From contig NC_012877.2 of assembly GCF_000003195.3 (NCBI RefSeq), forward strand, positions 25,687,838 through 25,751,837: a stretch of DNA of 64,000 bases. The letters are read 5' to 3'. The notes under the pieces were generated by a model. The model did not search any database. It was given only the letters and a program-made list of their open reading frames with translations, and was not told the origin of the DNA. This DNA comes from Sorghum bicolor. Taxonomy: Eukaryota; Streptophyta; Magnoliopsida; Poales; Poaceae. The first letter of the stretch is position 1. Each line of letters starts with the position of its first letter. The position numbers and the translations under genes were made by a program. Positions 19,888-32,415 of the stretch are shown here, piece after piece.

Positions 19888-20440
19888 GAGTGTCCTGGCT
19901 CGTGATGCCTGGATCCCCTTGCCCCATATGCCTCTGGCTCACTTGGGCCTGCGCCTCCGTGCGCCTGCCAGCTCGACCCTCCTGCTTGCTAGCTCGAACC
20001 TCGAGCCTCATAGGGGTGAGGAACATATCCAATACCATATCCATACCTAGGGGTAAATCCGGGTGCAGGTATAGCAGGGGTCCATCCCATCCCTGGCATA
20101 GCTGGTGGTGGAGTGTGCTATGATGGCTGTGCGGATGGTGGTGGCTGCGCTGCCTTTGCTGCCCTTGCTGCTTGTGTTGCCTGCTCTTCTTGTTCCCTCC
20201 TCCGTGAGTTCCTACGAGAAACAAAGCTCCTGCGTCCTCCTTCCCTCTCAGTCAGGGTGAAGGTGAGTAATGGGGAATTATACAGAGCAAGATCCGGGTT
20301 AGGTAACTGGATCTTGTTTGTATATTCGTGAAAATAATATAAAATCTTTTTACCTATTTCTTCTCGTTTAATCACATGTGCATGCGAAAGATATGATTCA
20401 TTAATCATGACGCGAGGAGTAGTGATATAAATAATGGTAT
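19888..20440 (-). pseudogene. Fragment of an ATHILA ORF1-type coding region
   Basis: The minus-strand frame from about 20,440 (INESYLSHAHVIKREE, KIQLPNPDLALYNSPLL) resembles the end of the ORF1 domain seen complete in element B (KIRLPNPNLGLC). A Gln/Ala-rich tail and a Pro/Gly/Tyr-rich tail follow in a shifted frame (GWTPAIPAPGFTPRYGYG). It is cut at 19,887 by the Copia LTR. It is an older Athila-related element into which the Copia element and element C inserted. The right edge with the element C LTR is not sharp (20,430-20,530). Confidence 0.6.
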
Positions 20441-20449
20441 TAGCAGCAT

Positions 20450-20681
20450 GGGGATCAACACTTGCAGCAAGGCGAGTGCTGATATTTGGTAACGCCATTA
20501 GGAAATGATCCGCAAGCGCACGGATATCGGTGAGCACTTCACCCGGGAGGTTATCCAGAGTATCGTATTTATATTTTTACCACTGGGAGAAAGCGTGCAT
20601 CTGACTAACCAAATCTATTGCCACTACCCTTTAGGCTACAAACAATGTGATTCGATGTGAGCGATGAATAGAGAAGACTAC
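20450..20681 (-). repeat. Element C 3' LTR, distal part
   Basis: The minus strand contains CCCAGTGGTAAAAATATAAA and TGCGCTTGCGGAT, the same order as in the R/U5 parts of the D and F LTRs. It is separated from the proximal part at 29,147-30,300 by element B. Its outer end is diverged and not resolved. Confidence 0.7.
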
Positions 20682-22196
20682 TGTTGACGGTCCTTAAGTA
20701 CTAAAATTAATAATCAAATAAACATGAAAAAGGATCAACATGAAACAAACATCTAGAATAAGGGTTTTATCTGACAGAATTCCATGAGCTTTGGTGTTTA
20801 TCTATTTCTGCAGGGAGTTATCAGAAAATATGAAGAGAAGGCCCACATGTCATGTTTACAACGAGATAATTACGTGCCGCGCAATTTTCCTCAATCTAGA
20901 AGGGTCTAGAAGCCACGGGAACGAACGAGAAGGGATTCGGGCTCAGGGGCAGGGCGGCCGCCCACCCCCCTTGGGCGCCCGCCCAGGGTTGGAGTCCAAC
21001 CAGGACTCTGCTTCGGGGCAAGACTCCACCGACCTAAAGGATCAATCTAAACCATACAATCTATGTCGGTTTGATCTGACGGCCCACGTTCACTTGAGGG
21101 GACTATAAAACCAGACCCCCTGGCCCCTGGAGGAGGAGAGGAGAAATCATTATTCAGAGGTAGCCATCAAAGTTAGGGTTTAGAGCTTCTCTCCCATAGA
21201 GAATTAGATTTAGATACTCCCTAATCCTTCAAGTTTAGAGGTTTGATTAGATAGCAATTAGAGAAGTAGAGCACTACGCTCTGGATTCGGATCTTCGGTA
21301 ATAAAGATTGGTATTATTCATATCTTTCTCTAATTATATTGTTCTAATTGCATTATGTCTCTAATTATTATGTTCTTAGTTTGCTCTAGTTCTATATTTG
21401 ATATAGTTCTAATTGATAATTAGTTTATGTATAAGTTTGCAAAGCGCTTAGCTCTTGACGCGAGGGAGTTAGGTGATAGATCACATGTGAGCGTGGTGCT
21501 TAGATGTTATTTATCTACAAATGTATCCTATTGGCCGGGTCGTGTGGTAGTTCGCGATAGTGACAGCTTCGTTGATTCTTATATAGTCCACCCTCCGTTG
21601 ATAGGACAGGCAGAACCGGTATTGTGGAGTAAGTCATGCGATGCTCTAATTTACTTTATTAATGTTCCTTATACATGAATGAAGAGTCTTTTATGCTATA
21701 CATGATCTTGTAGATAACTAGAGTAGATTATGACTTAGTAGTTAGTAGATAACTTAGAATCCATTCTCTAGCTAATCCAACATCACCTACATATATGAGG
21801 AGTAGTCTATTTTCTAATCGCTGTGTTATCTACCCATGAACTTATAATACATTATCATTATCTTTATGGTTTACCCCCTACTAAAGTAAGTGACTGTGTG
21901 ACGAGTTTCTTATTAGTAATCATGTTCTTGCAAGTTTATCTCTAGTCTATGCCTTGATAGATTTTGCCCCTTGATTTAATTTTATCTTCTTGAGATCCCT
22001 TGAGCAAAATTATAAATAACGATACCTGGAATACTTATCCTGGTGAAATGCTACAATGAGGTGTTTTATCTGTGCGCTTGCGGATAGAATAGATTATTTT
22101 CTAGAGAGCCTTTACATTTATAAATACCTTTGTACACTCTGGCGCCATGCTAGTCATGACAACCTAGTATCTTAGTGGTGTTAGCTAGTGTCAACA
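20682..22196 (+). repeat. Element B 5' LTR
   Basis: 1,515 bp from TGTTGACGG to GTGTCAACA. TATAAAA at 21,104-21,110 is a clear core promoter. About 150 bp upstream lies a pair of GC-rich dyads (GGGCGGCCGCCC and GGGCGCCCGCCC, about 20,953-20,990). Frames of about 105-122 codons in U3 recur in all LTRs of this superfamily. Confidence 0.93.
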
Positions 22197-22204
22197 AGCA
22201 TTTC

Positions 22205-22221
22205 TGGCGCCGTTGCCGGGA
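22205..22221 (+). promoter_or_regulatory. Primer binding site of element B, tRNA-Asp type
   Basis: TGGCGCCGTTGCCGGGA lies eight bases inside the 5' LTR. It complements the 3' end of plant tRNA-Asp (GUC) except that one G of the usual GGGGA is missing. This primer is typical of Athila and Tat-type elements. Confidence 0.9.
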
Positions 22222-22543
22222 ATCTTATAGGAATCTATACGAGTCTCAGGAATAAGTCATAAAAGGGAACAAAAGGGTAATATTTAGGCAAGCCAGAAAA
22301 TCAATCAAGGTTATTCACATAAAATATTAGACTAGACTATAGAGAAATAATTGCATAAAAAACAGCTACTAAGTGAGAAATCATAACAAGGCACCTCTGC
22401 TTTGGCAGGTTCACCCTGTTGTTTTTCTATGTTTATATTTTTATACAGGGTATAACAGGATTGACTTTGGGTACATTCAACTCTTCATCATCAGAACCAA
22501 AGCAATCAAGAGAAGAAGAAGCTAGCTACCAATTGCTGAAGCT

Positions 22544-24496
22544 ATGGCACAAAAGACCTTGCAAGAATTCTCTGCTCCAAGCCTTGAGAACATTCCAACT
22601 GGTCCAAGATTTGCAGTAGAAGAAGGAATACCTGAGTTTGAGCTCAAGTCAAGCCTCATCAATTTGGTACAAGCTACAATTCAGTGGAAAGGCACATGAA
22701 GATGCCAGTGCACACTTGCAGAATTTCTTAGAGATTGGAAGCACAATCCACATCAACGGAGTTGACAAAGACGTCATACTACTTCGTCTTTTTCCATTCT
22801 CACTAGAAGGAAAAGCGAGGAAGTGGTTCTACACTCATCAAGATAACATCAACAACTGGACGAACTTGTCAGATGCCTTTCTATCAAAGTTTTTCCCTAT
22901 AGGCAAAACAACTACCTTAAGAGGAAATATTGTTAGTTTCCAAAGCAGAAGACAGAAGCCATTTTAGAAGCATGGGAGCGTTTTCAAGGATACATATCAG
23001 ACTGTCCTCACCATGGAATGGCCTCATGGTTACTTATGCAGACCTTCTACCATGGATTAACCCAAAAGGCTCGTGAGTGCCTAGATGCATCTGCTAAAGG
23101 ATCATTCTTGGAGCTTACAACTGGAAAAGCAGAGATACTTTTGGATAAGATAGCAGAAAACCAAAGCTGGCTCCAAGATAAAGCTCAACAATGTCATCAA
23201 ACTGAAGAAATACTAGAACAAGTAAATGCATTATCAACTAAGATGGAAAATTTGCTCCATTGGATTGACCAGAGGGCCAAGTTCAAAGAAGATCAAAGGG
23301 CCATTGAGACAGCATACAAATATCAACCAACTCCGAGTCAACCCAATAGCAAAGGTATGAATTCAGGTAATACTTTCAAGCAACTTTCATTAAAAGAGAT
23401 AATTGCTCAACAAACTAAAATTAATGATGAAGTTAAACAAAGGCTAGATACAAATGAATCATCTCTAAAAGATATACACAATAAAATGGATTTTCTACTA
23501 ACTGCCTTTGATGAGCAAAACACTCTTAATAAAAGGGTAGAGCTTAAATTAATAAAGATAGCTGCTCCACTGCCTGTTGCTACTAACCTTGAGCAGGTAA
23601 AGAATATAACTACTAGAGGAGGCAAAGCTACCAGAGATCCACCATACCCAAAAGAGAAACAAAGAACATCAGCACCAGTGCAACCAGCAGTGATAGAAGA
23701 AGAAAACCCAGTTGGAGCAGAAGATCTGCCACAACCACCAAGAACTGGAGAAATGAGGAAAGATTTTTACAACACCAACTATTTGCCTTTTCCCAAAAGA
23801 AACAGAGGACTGCAGTCGGATGAGCAGTTTGGTAAGTTTGTAGAGGTCATTCAGAAATTATATGTCAACATACCTCTGCATGATGCCATACAGGTACCTA
23901 CATATGCAAAGTACATCAGAGATATTCTTAACAAGAAGAGGCCACTGCCCACCACTGAGGTTATCAAGCTGACAGAAGAATGTAGTGCGGCCATCCTCAA
24001 TAAACCACCAAAGAAGAAGGAAGATCCTGGATGTCCCACTATTGATTGCTCGATCGGAAACTAACACTTCAACAATGCACTTTGTGATCTCGGAGCAAGT
24101 GTCAGTGTGATGCTAGCATCAGTCTACAAAAAGCTTGATCATGCAACCTTAGAACCAACATCAATGTGTCTACAACTAGCGGATCAATCGGTTCGACACC
24201 TGCTGGGTATCGCCGAGAACATTCCAGTCAAGATCAGAGATTTCCTTGTGCCAGTAGACTTCGTAGTACTGGACATGAGTCCTGACTCAAAAGTGTCCAT
24301 CATCCTTGGAAGGCCATTTCTGAGCACTGCCAATGTCCACATTGATGTCGGGAAGGGAGAAATCAAGTTCAACATAAACGGTCAAGAAGAACACTTCACA
24401 TTCAAACCCAGACCAGAGAGAGACTCTACAGTGAAGGAAGTTCATGAAGAACCACTAGAGACACCATCTCCGGAGGAATGTAACTCAGAAGATTAA
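22544..24496 (+). pseudogene. Element B gag-protease, two frameshifts and one stop
   Basis: The frame starts at ATG 22,544 (MAQKTLQEFSAPSLENIPTG), shifts near 22,665 and shifts back near 22,955, so the middle piece (FSGKAHEDASAHLQNFLE, LFPFSLEGKARKWFYTH) is in another phase. It then runs on through SWLLMQTFYHGL, heptad-rich segments and an Athila-type spacer (LPFPKRN, RPLPTTEVIKLTEECSA) to an aspartic protease with active site LCDLGASVSVM and flap region IILGRPFLSTANVH. A TAA at 24,062-24,064 falls just before the active site. No zinc knuckle is seen. Gag would package the RNA and the protease would mature it. Confidence 0.85.
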
Positions 24497-24551
24497 AAGA
24501 TTTGGAGGTCCAGCTTGGGGGACCTAAAAATCCCAAACCCTCACCGGGAGG

Positions 24552-26108
24552 ATGTTTAAGAAGGTGAAGAATGTAGGAAAAGCTCTCAAGAACATTGGTA
24601 CGAGGACTTCAGCCCGACACTCCTCACAGCCATCGGAGATGAGCGTCGACCCAACACCCACACAAGCTCCGCCATCCTCATCAGGACAGCAAGTCAAGGT
24701 CCTTCTCAAGATAGGAGACCTTGGACTGAAGACCCGAAGAGAGAAAGAAGTCTATCAGCAACTGAAGAACAAAGATTTTATTCACACCCCTACTATCGAT
24801 CCAATCTTACTACAAGAAACAGGTATGGACATTGAATTTGATTTAATTTTCCAGATGTTAGGTTGGACAAATTTTTGGAACATAACTGAGCTGGGGTCTC
24901 GTCTTCTCACCCTCGAATTTCTTTGCACCTTACAATACTATGAGGGGGGAATTGTTTTTCGGATGTTCAAACAGGAAATTATGTTGTCTTGGAGAGAGCT
25001 GAGCGACCATCTTGGTTTCTCTTCAAGATGCATCCTGAACATTGACTCCGATTTACCCAATTTTGAAAGACACCAATTTTGGAGAGAAATATCTAGAGAT
25101 AATTTTTATAGTCAAGCCCGAACCAGTGACATGGAACACCCTACTCTTAGGATGTTCCACAAATGGCTTGGGTACAATCTTTTCTATCGTGATGATATTA
25201 GGAAAGTAAGAGTAGGAGATTTACAACTTTTATATGCTGCTATTAATAAAGTACCCACTTCACATGTTACACTTTTAGTTTCACATTGGCTTAGTGTACC
25301 TAGTCTTCAAGGACCAGTAGGATGTACTTCACTTATCACTCGTCTAGCCACTAATCTTCACTTACTAGAAAACTCGTCACTAGATTTCATAGAGGAGTTA
25401 AGAATTTATCATGGCTATGACACATTTAGACAAGATCGGATGTTAAAGAAAGAGGGAAATGTAATGTATATGCTATATGATGATAAAGGCAAGATTCGGT
25501 TACCTAACCCAAACCTTGGCCTCTGCGTTGTGCAAAATCTTTTGATTGAGATTGCAGCAACACCAGTAAACCAAAGAGCTCCACAACGAGTGGCATCTGA
25601 AAGGATGACCACCGATCGAGAACGCACCTGGTATGGAGCTAACCCTGGACCAGAAGAAGCAGCACACCAGCATTATTGCGATTACAACCCTCGAGTCCTT
25701 CGAGACCCATGGGTTCGTCATGCGCAACCACAAGAGCCAGCTGAAGAGACATGGCCGGAGAACCAAGATCACCAGTGGACAAACCCACCTTTCCATACGG
25801 GCAGGTACTCCACTGATCCATATGGAGCTTCAGGATCCAGACCTCCGCCCCAATTTGATGCAGGACGATACTCCGACGCCTCCTACGCTTTCACGAATGA
25901 CTACTATCAAGAGGCCGGTGCTTTCTTCACTCGCACCGACAACACCCTCCTCAACATCCAGAACACGCAAGCAGAACATGGAAGACTCCTGGAAGAGCAA
26001 CAAAAATGGAACCAGGACCATGCAGCTGCAGTAGAAGAGCTGAGACAAGATACAACAACAATGAACGACAACATCACAACCATGATGCGGTTCTGGAACA
26101 TCGGGTAA
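24552..26108 (+). CDS. ATHILA ORF1-type protein of element B
   Basis: An intact frame of 518 codons 55 bp after the gag-protease stop, starting MFKKVKNVGKALKNIG. Residues of about 60-330 match in style the ATHILA ORF1 family (DFIHTPTID, IFQMLGWTNFWNI, TLEFLCTLQYY, LSDHLGFSS, FHKWLGYNLFYRDD, LQLLYAAIN, LATNLHLLE). A Pro/Tyr/Arg-rich region and a C-terminal coiled-coil stretch (HGRLLEEQQKWNQDHAAAVEEL) follow. In Athila elements the ORF of this family is an accessory of unknown function; here it occupies the place of pol. No transmembrane segment is obvious. It is the only unbroken gene of element B. Confidence 0.8.
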   Translation: MFKKVKNVGKALKNIGTRTSARHSSQPSEMSVDPTPTQAPPSSSGQQVKVLLKIGDLGLKTRREKEVYQQLKNKDFIHTPTIDPILLQETGMDIEFDLIFQMLGWTNFWNITELGSRLLTLEFLCTLQYYEGGIVFRMFKQEIMLSWRELSDHLGFSSRCILNIDSDLPNFERHQFWREISRDNFYSQARTSDMEHPTLRMFHKWLGYNLFYRDDIRKVRVGDLQLLYAAINKVPTSHVTLLVSHWLSVPSLQGPVGCTSLITRLATNLHLLENSSLDFIEELRIYHGYDTFRQDRMLKKEGNVMYMLYDDKGKIRLPNPNLGLCVVQNLLIEIAATPVNQRAPQRVASERMTTDRERTWYGANPGPEEAAHQHYCDYNPRVLRDPWVRHAQPQEPAEETWPENQDHQWTNPPFHTGRYSTDPYGASGSRPPPQFDAGRYSDASYAFTNDYYQEAGAFFTRTDNTLLNIQNTQAEHGRLLEEQQKWNQDHAAAVEELRQDTTTMNDNITTMMRFWNIG

Positions 26109-27626
26109 GACCGACGTCAACATCCAGCTTGGGGGAGTTCCTCCCAAATTTATCAAGTAAGTTTTTATTTGCTCTTTTATTTATTCTATTCTGTCTTAGT
26201 ATTTAATTTATCTTAAAAGGAAAAACTTAGAAAACCAAATAAATATTTTCTTGCTTTAATTCATTGCACTTTAATAAACATGAAAACAAAATAAAAAGAG
26301 TGTGTAGATAAGGGTGCTTTATTTTCCTGCTAAGTTTAATCTCTAGAAAAATAAAAAAGACCAAAAAGATGCATGATGGAAATGATGAACAAGTTGCTCT
26401 GTTTGCTTACTTACAAGTACCTAGCTTTTATATTAGAGATCTTCCAGGAATTACTAAAACTGAAATTACTATCTTTGGGAAGCATAAAACTAAAGTCTAG
26501 GTAAGAGAAAGGCATGATATAAAGTTGAGCTACTGTTTATCTTGTTCCTACTACACTAAGTTCTGGAGATTTATTTTGAAAACTTACAAATCACATGATG
26601 AGTTCCTAGCATAACAAAACTACCTACCACAGCCATACTTGCTATAACATCTTTTACTATTTACATTGAGTTTGATCGAGCTGTGTAGACCCTTAGGAGC
26701 TTTTCATGTGGTTAAATTAAGATATTCACTTGCACACATCTACCACAACATTCATCATCAATCATTAAAATTACTAAAAATATTATCACTCACTGTCCCG
26801 AATATTGTTATTCTCTCTCTCTAAAAAGATTCAATGCAGAAGAGGCATGGGTTATGCAAAAATATGCGAGGAAATAAAAAGGGGCAAGTGCCCGGAACCT
26901 CAAAAAAAGAAAGAAAAAGAGTGAGACGAGAGGTAAAAATGGACAAGTGTCCGAAGTAGAATTAGGGGTACAAAGATGCCCACTTGAGCGGAAAAAATGG
27001 ACAAGTGTCCGACAGTAGAATTAGGGGTATCTACTACCCACCTGAAAAAAAAGATAGCCCATGTTCTCCCAAGGCAAAGATCAGAGGAGAGGAGAGATAG
27101 CAATATAAGGAGCAATGAGAACTAAGTTTTATTATCACTTATGCATTTTCATTATCATCACACATGCACATCTTGATTTAATTATATGCTGAGTTCCTTT
27201 GGATCCATGGCTCGATTAGACAACATATGTATGAGCTGTTTTTCACTCCTATGAGCTCCACTTAATATTCCATTAGCTATAGGTAAGTGACATTATGGTA
27301 AGGATCCACAAATACCACATATAGAGAGACTTGAGAGAATCATTGCTGGGAACTCTGAGTTTTATTTTTTGAAAACTTATGAAAAACTCTGGAACAAAGG
27401 TGAAGTATAGACAGGAGGGATAGTGCTTGACTTAACTATTTTGTCTTTCGATTACTTAAGACTTAAGTGCAGGTACTAAACTCCATAACACTTCACTTTA
27501 ATCTGGAAGAATTTTTATATAAAAGCATGTGTGCCTGTCAGGAAAGAAAACATCGAAGCAACTCCTGATCCGTCTGAGTTTAGCTGTTTGCTCAGGGACG
27601 AGCAAAAGGGTAAGCTTGGGGGAGTT
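26109..27626 (+). other. Element B noncoding 3' region with polypurine copies and CAAGTG dyads
   Basis: No credible frame. It holds AGCTTGGGGGAG at 26,126-26,137 followed by CTCCCAA (possible hairpin), the dyads GGGCAAGTGCCC (26,882-26,893) and GGACAAGTGTCC (26,941-26,952 and 26,999-27,010), and the final polypurine tract AAGCTTGGGGGAGTT (27,612-27,626) abutting the LTR. A related G-run, AGCTTGGGGGA, also lies at 24,512-24,522. Confidence 0.8.
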
Positions 27627-29141
27627 TGTTGACGGTCCTTAAGTACTAAAATTAATAATCAAATAAACATGAAAAAGGATCAACATGAAACAAACATCTA
27701 GAATTAGGGTTTTATCTGACAGAATTCCACGAGCTTTGGTGTTTATCTATTTCTGCAGGGAGTTATCAGAAAATATGAAGAGAAGGCCCACATGTCATGT
27801 TTACAACGAGATAATTACGTGCCGCGCAATTTTCCTCAATCTAGAAGGGTCCAGAAGCCACGGGAACGAACGAGAAGGGATTCGGGCTCAGGGGCAGGGC
27901 GGCCGCCCACCCCCCTTGGGCGCCCGCCCAGGGTTGGAGTCCAACCAGGACTCTGCTTCGGGGCAAGACTCCACCGACCTAAAGGATCAATCTAAACCAT
28001 ACAATCTATGTCGGTTTGATCTGACGGCCCACGTTCACTTGAGGGGACTATAAAACCAGACCCCCTGGCCCATGGAGGAGGAGAGGAGAAATCATTATTC
28101 AGAGGTAGCCATCAAAGTTAGGGTTTAGAGCTTCTCTCCCACAGAGAATTAGAATTAGATACTCCCTAATCCTTCAAGTTTAGAGGTTTGATTAGATAGC
28201 AATTAGAGAAGTAGGGCACTACGCTCTGGATTCGGATCTTCGGTAATAAAGATTGGTATTATTCATATCTTTCTCTAATTCTATTGTTCTAATTGCATTA
28301 TGTCTCTAATTATTATGTTCTTAGTTTGCTCTAGTTCTATATTTGATATAGTTCTAATTGATAATGAGTTTATGTATAAGTTTGCAAAGTGCTTAGCTCT
28401 TGACGCGAGGGAGTTAGGTGATAGATCACATGTGAGCGTGGTGCTTAGATGTTATTTATCTGCAAATGTATCCTATTGGCCGGGTCGTGTGGTAGTTCGC
28501 GATAGTGACAGCTTCGTTGATTCTTATATAGTCCACCCACCGTTGATAGGACAGGCAGAACCGGTATTGTGGAGTAAGTCATGCGATGCTCTGATTTACT
28601 TTATCAATGTTCCTTATACATGAATGAAGAGTCTTTTATGCTATACATGATCTTGTAGATAACTAGAGTAGATTATGACTTAGTAGTTAGTAGATAACTT
28701 AGAATCCATTCTCTAGCTAATCCGACATCACCTACATATATGAGGAGTAGTCTATTTTCTAATCGCTGTGTTATCTACCCATGAACTTATAATACATTGT
28801 CATTATCTTTATGGTTTACCACCTGCTAAAGTAAGTGACTGTGTGACGAGTTTCTTATTAGTAATCATGTTCTTGCAAGTTTATCTCTAGTCTATGCCTT
28901 GATAGATTTTGCCCCTTGATTTAATTTCATCTTCTTGAGATCCCTTGAGCAAAATTATAAATAACGATACCTGGAATACTTATCCTGGTGAAATGCTACA
29001 ATGAGGTGTTTTATCTGTGCGCTTGCGGATAGAATAGATTATTTTCTAGAGAGCCTTTACATTTATAAATACCATTGTACACTCTGGAGCCATGCTAGGG
29101 ATGACAACCTAGTATCTAAGTGGTGTTAGCTAGTGTGAACA
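27627..29141 (+). repeat. Element B 3' LTR
   Basis: 1,515 bp, TGTTGACGG to TGTGAACA, preceded by the polypurine tract and followed by target duplication ACTAC. It differs from the 5' LTR at about 25 positions, mostly transitions. Confidence 0.93.
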
Positions 29142-29146
29142 ACTAC

Positions 29147-30300
29147 AACCGCACTCTCGTTCTAACCTTGGTAAGGATGATCTATTGTTCTATTGGGGAG
29201 GCTCACGGAATCTAGACACCACAAAGGATGTTCGACCTGCACCTATAAACCCTATTGATCCTGCTAACGGGATGTGGGCTACAAAGGTAACTCAGAAATG
29301 TCACGTTCCTCGCTACTAACACGGTCCAGCTAGTCAGGGGATATCTATGAGTACCCTAGCCCAAACACCACGTTTACGCTAGCAATGGTTACTCTAAACT
29401 CAACCGGAAGAGATTAAAGTAAACTGATAAACCAAAGAACAATAAGAACAAGAACTTACTAGAATTTAGAAGTCAAAATACTGAAGAATCCTAGGAGCAA
29501 GCCTCGGGTTAGGAGACTTGATCCCGCAGGTACAACCTCGGAGTAGACACCGACAGGCCGGGCTTCCTCCGATCTACACCTCCACTCTATCTCTCTCAAT
29601 CTAGGAGAACTTAGAAGAACTAATTCTAATCTCACATTGGATGCTAAGCCCTAATTCTATATAGAGGAAATGTTATCCTTCGAGGGCACCTCTCAACTCT
29701 ATAATGATGTGTTCTCCTCTAGGGGCCAGGGGCCAGGGGCCTTGCTTATATAGCCTCCTCCTATTGTGCCTTTTTGGTTCAGCAGGCGATGTGGTACTAA
29801 ACTTTCCACCATATCTCATTAAAATGCACATAGGCCTTAATGGACCAAAATCTGACCAATTAATCCCGCAGCTCTTTTATGTGGAGTCCTTCTTTTATTA
29901 ATATCTCTTGATTCCGAACTCCAAATATAGCAAATAATATATGCATTTCGATCAGCTCGACGAGATCTTTGTAATGGTGTACTCCATTATGTGATTGGTG
30001 CTTGTACCAGGGCGGGCGCCCAAGGGTGAAGGGCGGGCGCCCTGCCCCCGGGCCCGTTCGTTCCCGTGGCTTCTGAACTCTTCTAGATGATAGAAAATTA
30101 CGCGGCACGTTAATATCTCTATGTAAACCCGACGTGTGGATCTTTCCTCCATATTTCCTGATAACCCCCTACAGAAATAGACAAACACCAAAACTCGTGG
30201 AATTCTGTTAGATAAAACCCTAAGTCTGGGTGTTGGTTGCATTTGGATCCATTTCTTTATTTATTTGATGACTATATTTGGTACTTAAGGACCGTCAATA
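29147..30300 (-). repeat. Element C 3' LTR, proximal part
   Basis: On the minus strand it begins TATTGACGGTCCTTAAG (second base mutated from G) and runs through a U3 like that of element F: AATTCCACGAGTTTTGGTG, the GC dyads, then CTATATAAG as TATA box. Element B interrupts it at 29,142. A short triple repeat of AGGGGCC lies near 29,718-29,740. Confidence 0.9.
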
Positions 30301-32410
30301 AACTCCCCCAAGCTTATCTCTTGCTCTTCCCTGAGCAAGGATAGACTCAAAAGTTTCTGCAGTGGTTTCATGTCTTAAAAGTACACATGCGTTCAAGCAA
30401 GATCTCATCTCTGAGTTAAAGTAAACTGTTAAGACTTAAAACTTACTCATTTTACCATTCACCATGGGGCTTGCAACCGTCACTTGTGTCTTGAGGAGTT
30501 AAAATATAGAACAGTCTAGTCAAGCGCCATGTCTCTTGTTCTTTGATCAGCTATAGCTCTGGAGTTTTTGTAGATTTTTAAATAAAACTTAGAGATTCCT
30601 TGTATGACTCTCTCAAATCTCTCTTTTGTGGTATTTCTGGATCCTTTCCAAGGCAGTAATGGTATATGCCTTCTCTCAAAGTATGTGGTGTTTTTGGTAT
30701 GAGGCATAGTGATATTGCCTTCTCTCTCACCCTACTCTAATAAGGTTTTGATATCTGGAGCTCATAGGTGGGAGATAGATAATACATACTTACAAGACAT
30801 TTATTGCATAGTCAAACCATGGATTCAGAAGAACAAGTCAATAAGTCAAATCAAGATGTGCATGTGTGGCGAGTGAATGGTGTATGGTGATGATGGTGAT
30901 AACAATAGTGAAAGTCTAATTCTACTTTTGCTCTTTTAAGGGGATACATACCTTTCTTGCACTTTGAAGCTTTTTGAGGAGAATGAGATGCTCTATATTT
31001 TGTTTTTCTTTTCCCTCAGGTGGGTATCTTGTAACCCTAATTCTACTATCGGAAACTTGTCCATTTTTACCTCTTGTCTCACTTTTTCTTTTCTTCGAGG
31101 TTATAGGCACTTGCCCCTTTTTATTTCCTCGTATCCTCTTTTTTTTTAGAGTACTCATCTCCTGAAATAATATAACAAGTGGTAGTAACCAAGATAACTC
31201 GAGCATTTATTTCACAGGGAAAAACAGAAATGTTTTTGGCTATTCTCTCCCGGATTAGGAGTAGAATACTTTTGGGTGGCTCTGGAGATGGAAATGAGTG
31301 GATGTATGTGGATGCGTACTTCCGGAGTAGAAGCAGCATGTATAAGTGAACGTGCAAGTGAATCTTGATTTTAACCGCATGACAAGCTCCTAAGGGTCTA
31401 CACAGCTTGACCACAATCAATGCTCATAAGCAGTAAAAAGTAAATGTGTGGCTCAAAGTCTAGCAAGCATGTATATATGGCTGTGGTAGGAATTTAAACT
31501 CTCATCATACAGTAACTCATCATTTGTTATTTTAAAGATTTTCAAAGATAAAATTCTCCAGAATTCTAGCATCTCTAGAACAGATAAACAGCAGCTCAAC
31601 TTTCCCATATCATATTCGTTAACAACTTAGACTTTAGATCAAGTACTCTTCCCACAAGTTCAGGTTTAGAGCAGGTTTAAATTATAACAGTTTTGTCTAA
31701 ACTTGAGAGAGAGCTCAAACATGAAAACTAGGTACATGGCAGAGCAACTATTTATCATATCCATGTAAGAGTTTATCATTTAAGTTCAGTTTGGCCTAGA
31801 CACTTTATTTATTTATTTAGCAAACTAAGCAAAGATATATATAAGCACAAAAATTTTTATTTGAGTTTTCATGATTATGCATCTTTTTATTATTTGAGTA
31901 AAGTATAAACGCGAGTAGAAACACTTAGCTGGATAAATGGGGATGCTCTCCCCCAAGCTTGATTTTGACGTAATTTCTTCTGATGTAGCTAGCAGGTGGC
32001 GGAGGTGTATTTGAATGTCGGCAGCACCTTGACAGCGATTATTATGTCCTCCGCCGGCTAGTGTTCTTGATCCTTGAATTCTGTGGAGCTCGAATAGATA
32101 ACAAAGCTTTGTGGAACTGGTTAAGTGTTAGCATAAAATCTCTTAGCCGTAATCATGTTGAGTTTCCTCTAATAAATATTACTCTCTTTGGTAGGATCAT
32201 AAATTTATTTTTATATTTTCATTTTTATAGGACAGGAATATATTTATTTTATTTTTGTGCCACCACAGTGAATGTACTTATGGGTTTTATGCCATGAGCA
32301 TACTCACATGGGGCTTACTATTTTTAACATTTTTATTTTCTTTTCAAGATAGCATGAACCTGATTAACTAAGCAAACTATAATTGAATAATTGAAAAGAA
32401 AAGGATAACT
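30301..32410 (-). other. Element C noncoding 3' region
   Basis: Begins (in + coordinates) with the complement of the polypurine tract AAGCTTGGGGGAGTT (30,301-30,315). It contains another AGCTTGGGGGAG at 31,948-31,959 and decayed versions of the CAAGTG dyads near 31,050-31,110. It is collinear with the D 3' region and ends at the chromovirus target site ACCAA. No coding frame is supported. Confidence 0.85.
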
Positions 32411-32415
32411 ACCAA

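Larger units (their letters stand above)
20682..29141 (+). mobile_element. Element B: Athila-related LTR element with gag-protease and ATHILA ORF1, no RT or integrase
   Basis: It has two 1,515-bp LTRs, a tRNA-Asp-type primer site, gag-protease, an ORF1 protein, a 1.5-kb noncoding 3' region and a polypurine tract. ACTAC flanks both ends (20,677-20,681 and 29,142-29,146). The internal 5.4 kb has no RT, RNase H or integrase motif in any frame. It is therefore non-autonomous and needs Pol from elsewhere. The LTRs differ at about 25 sites by eye (1.7%). It sits inside the LTR of element C. Confidence 0.9.

Noticed and set aside
32061..32297. Small plus-strand frame in the element C 3' region
   Set aside because: It is AT-rich antisense of a noncoding region shared with D and F, and is not open in those copies.
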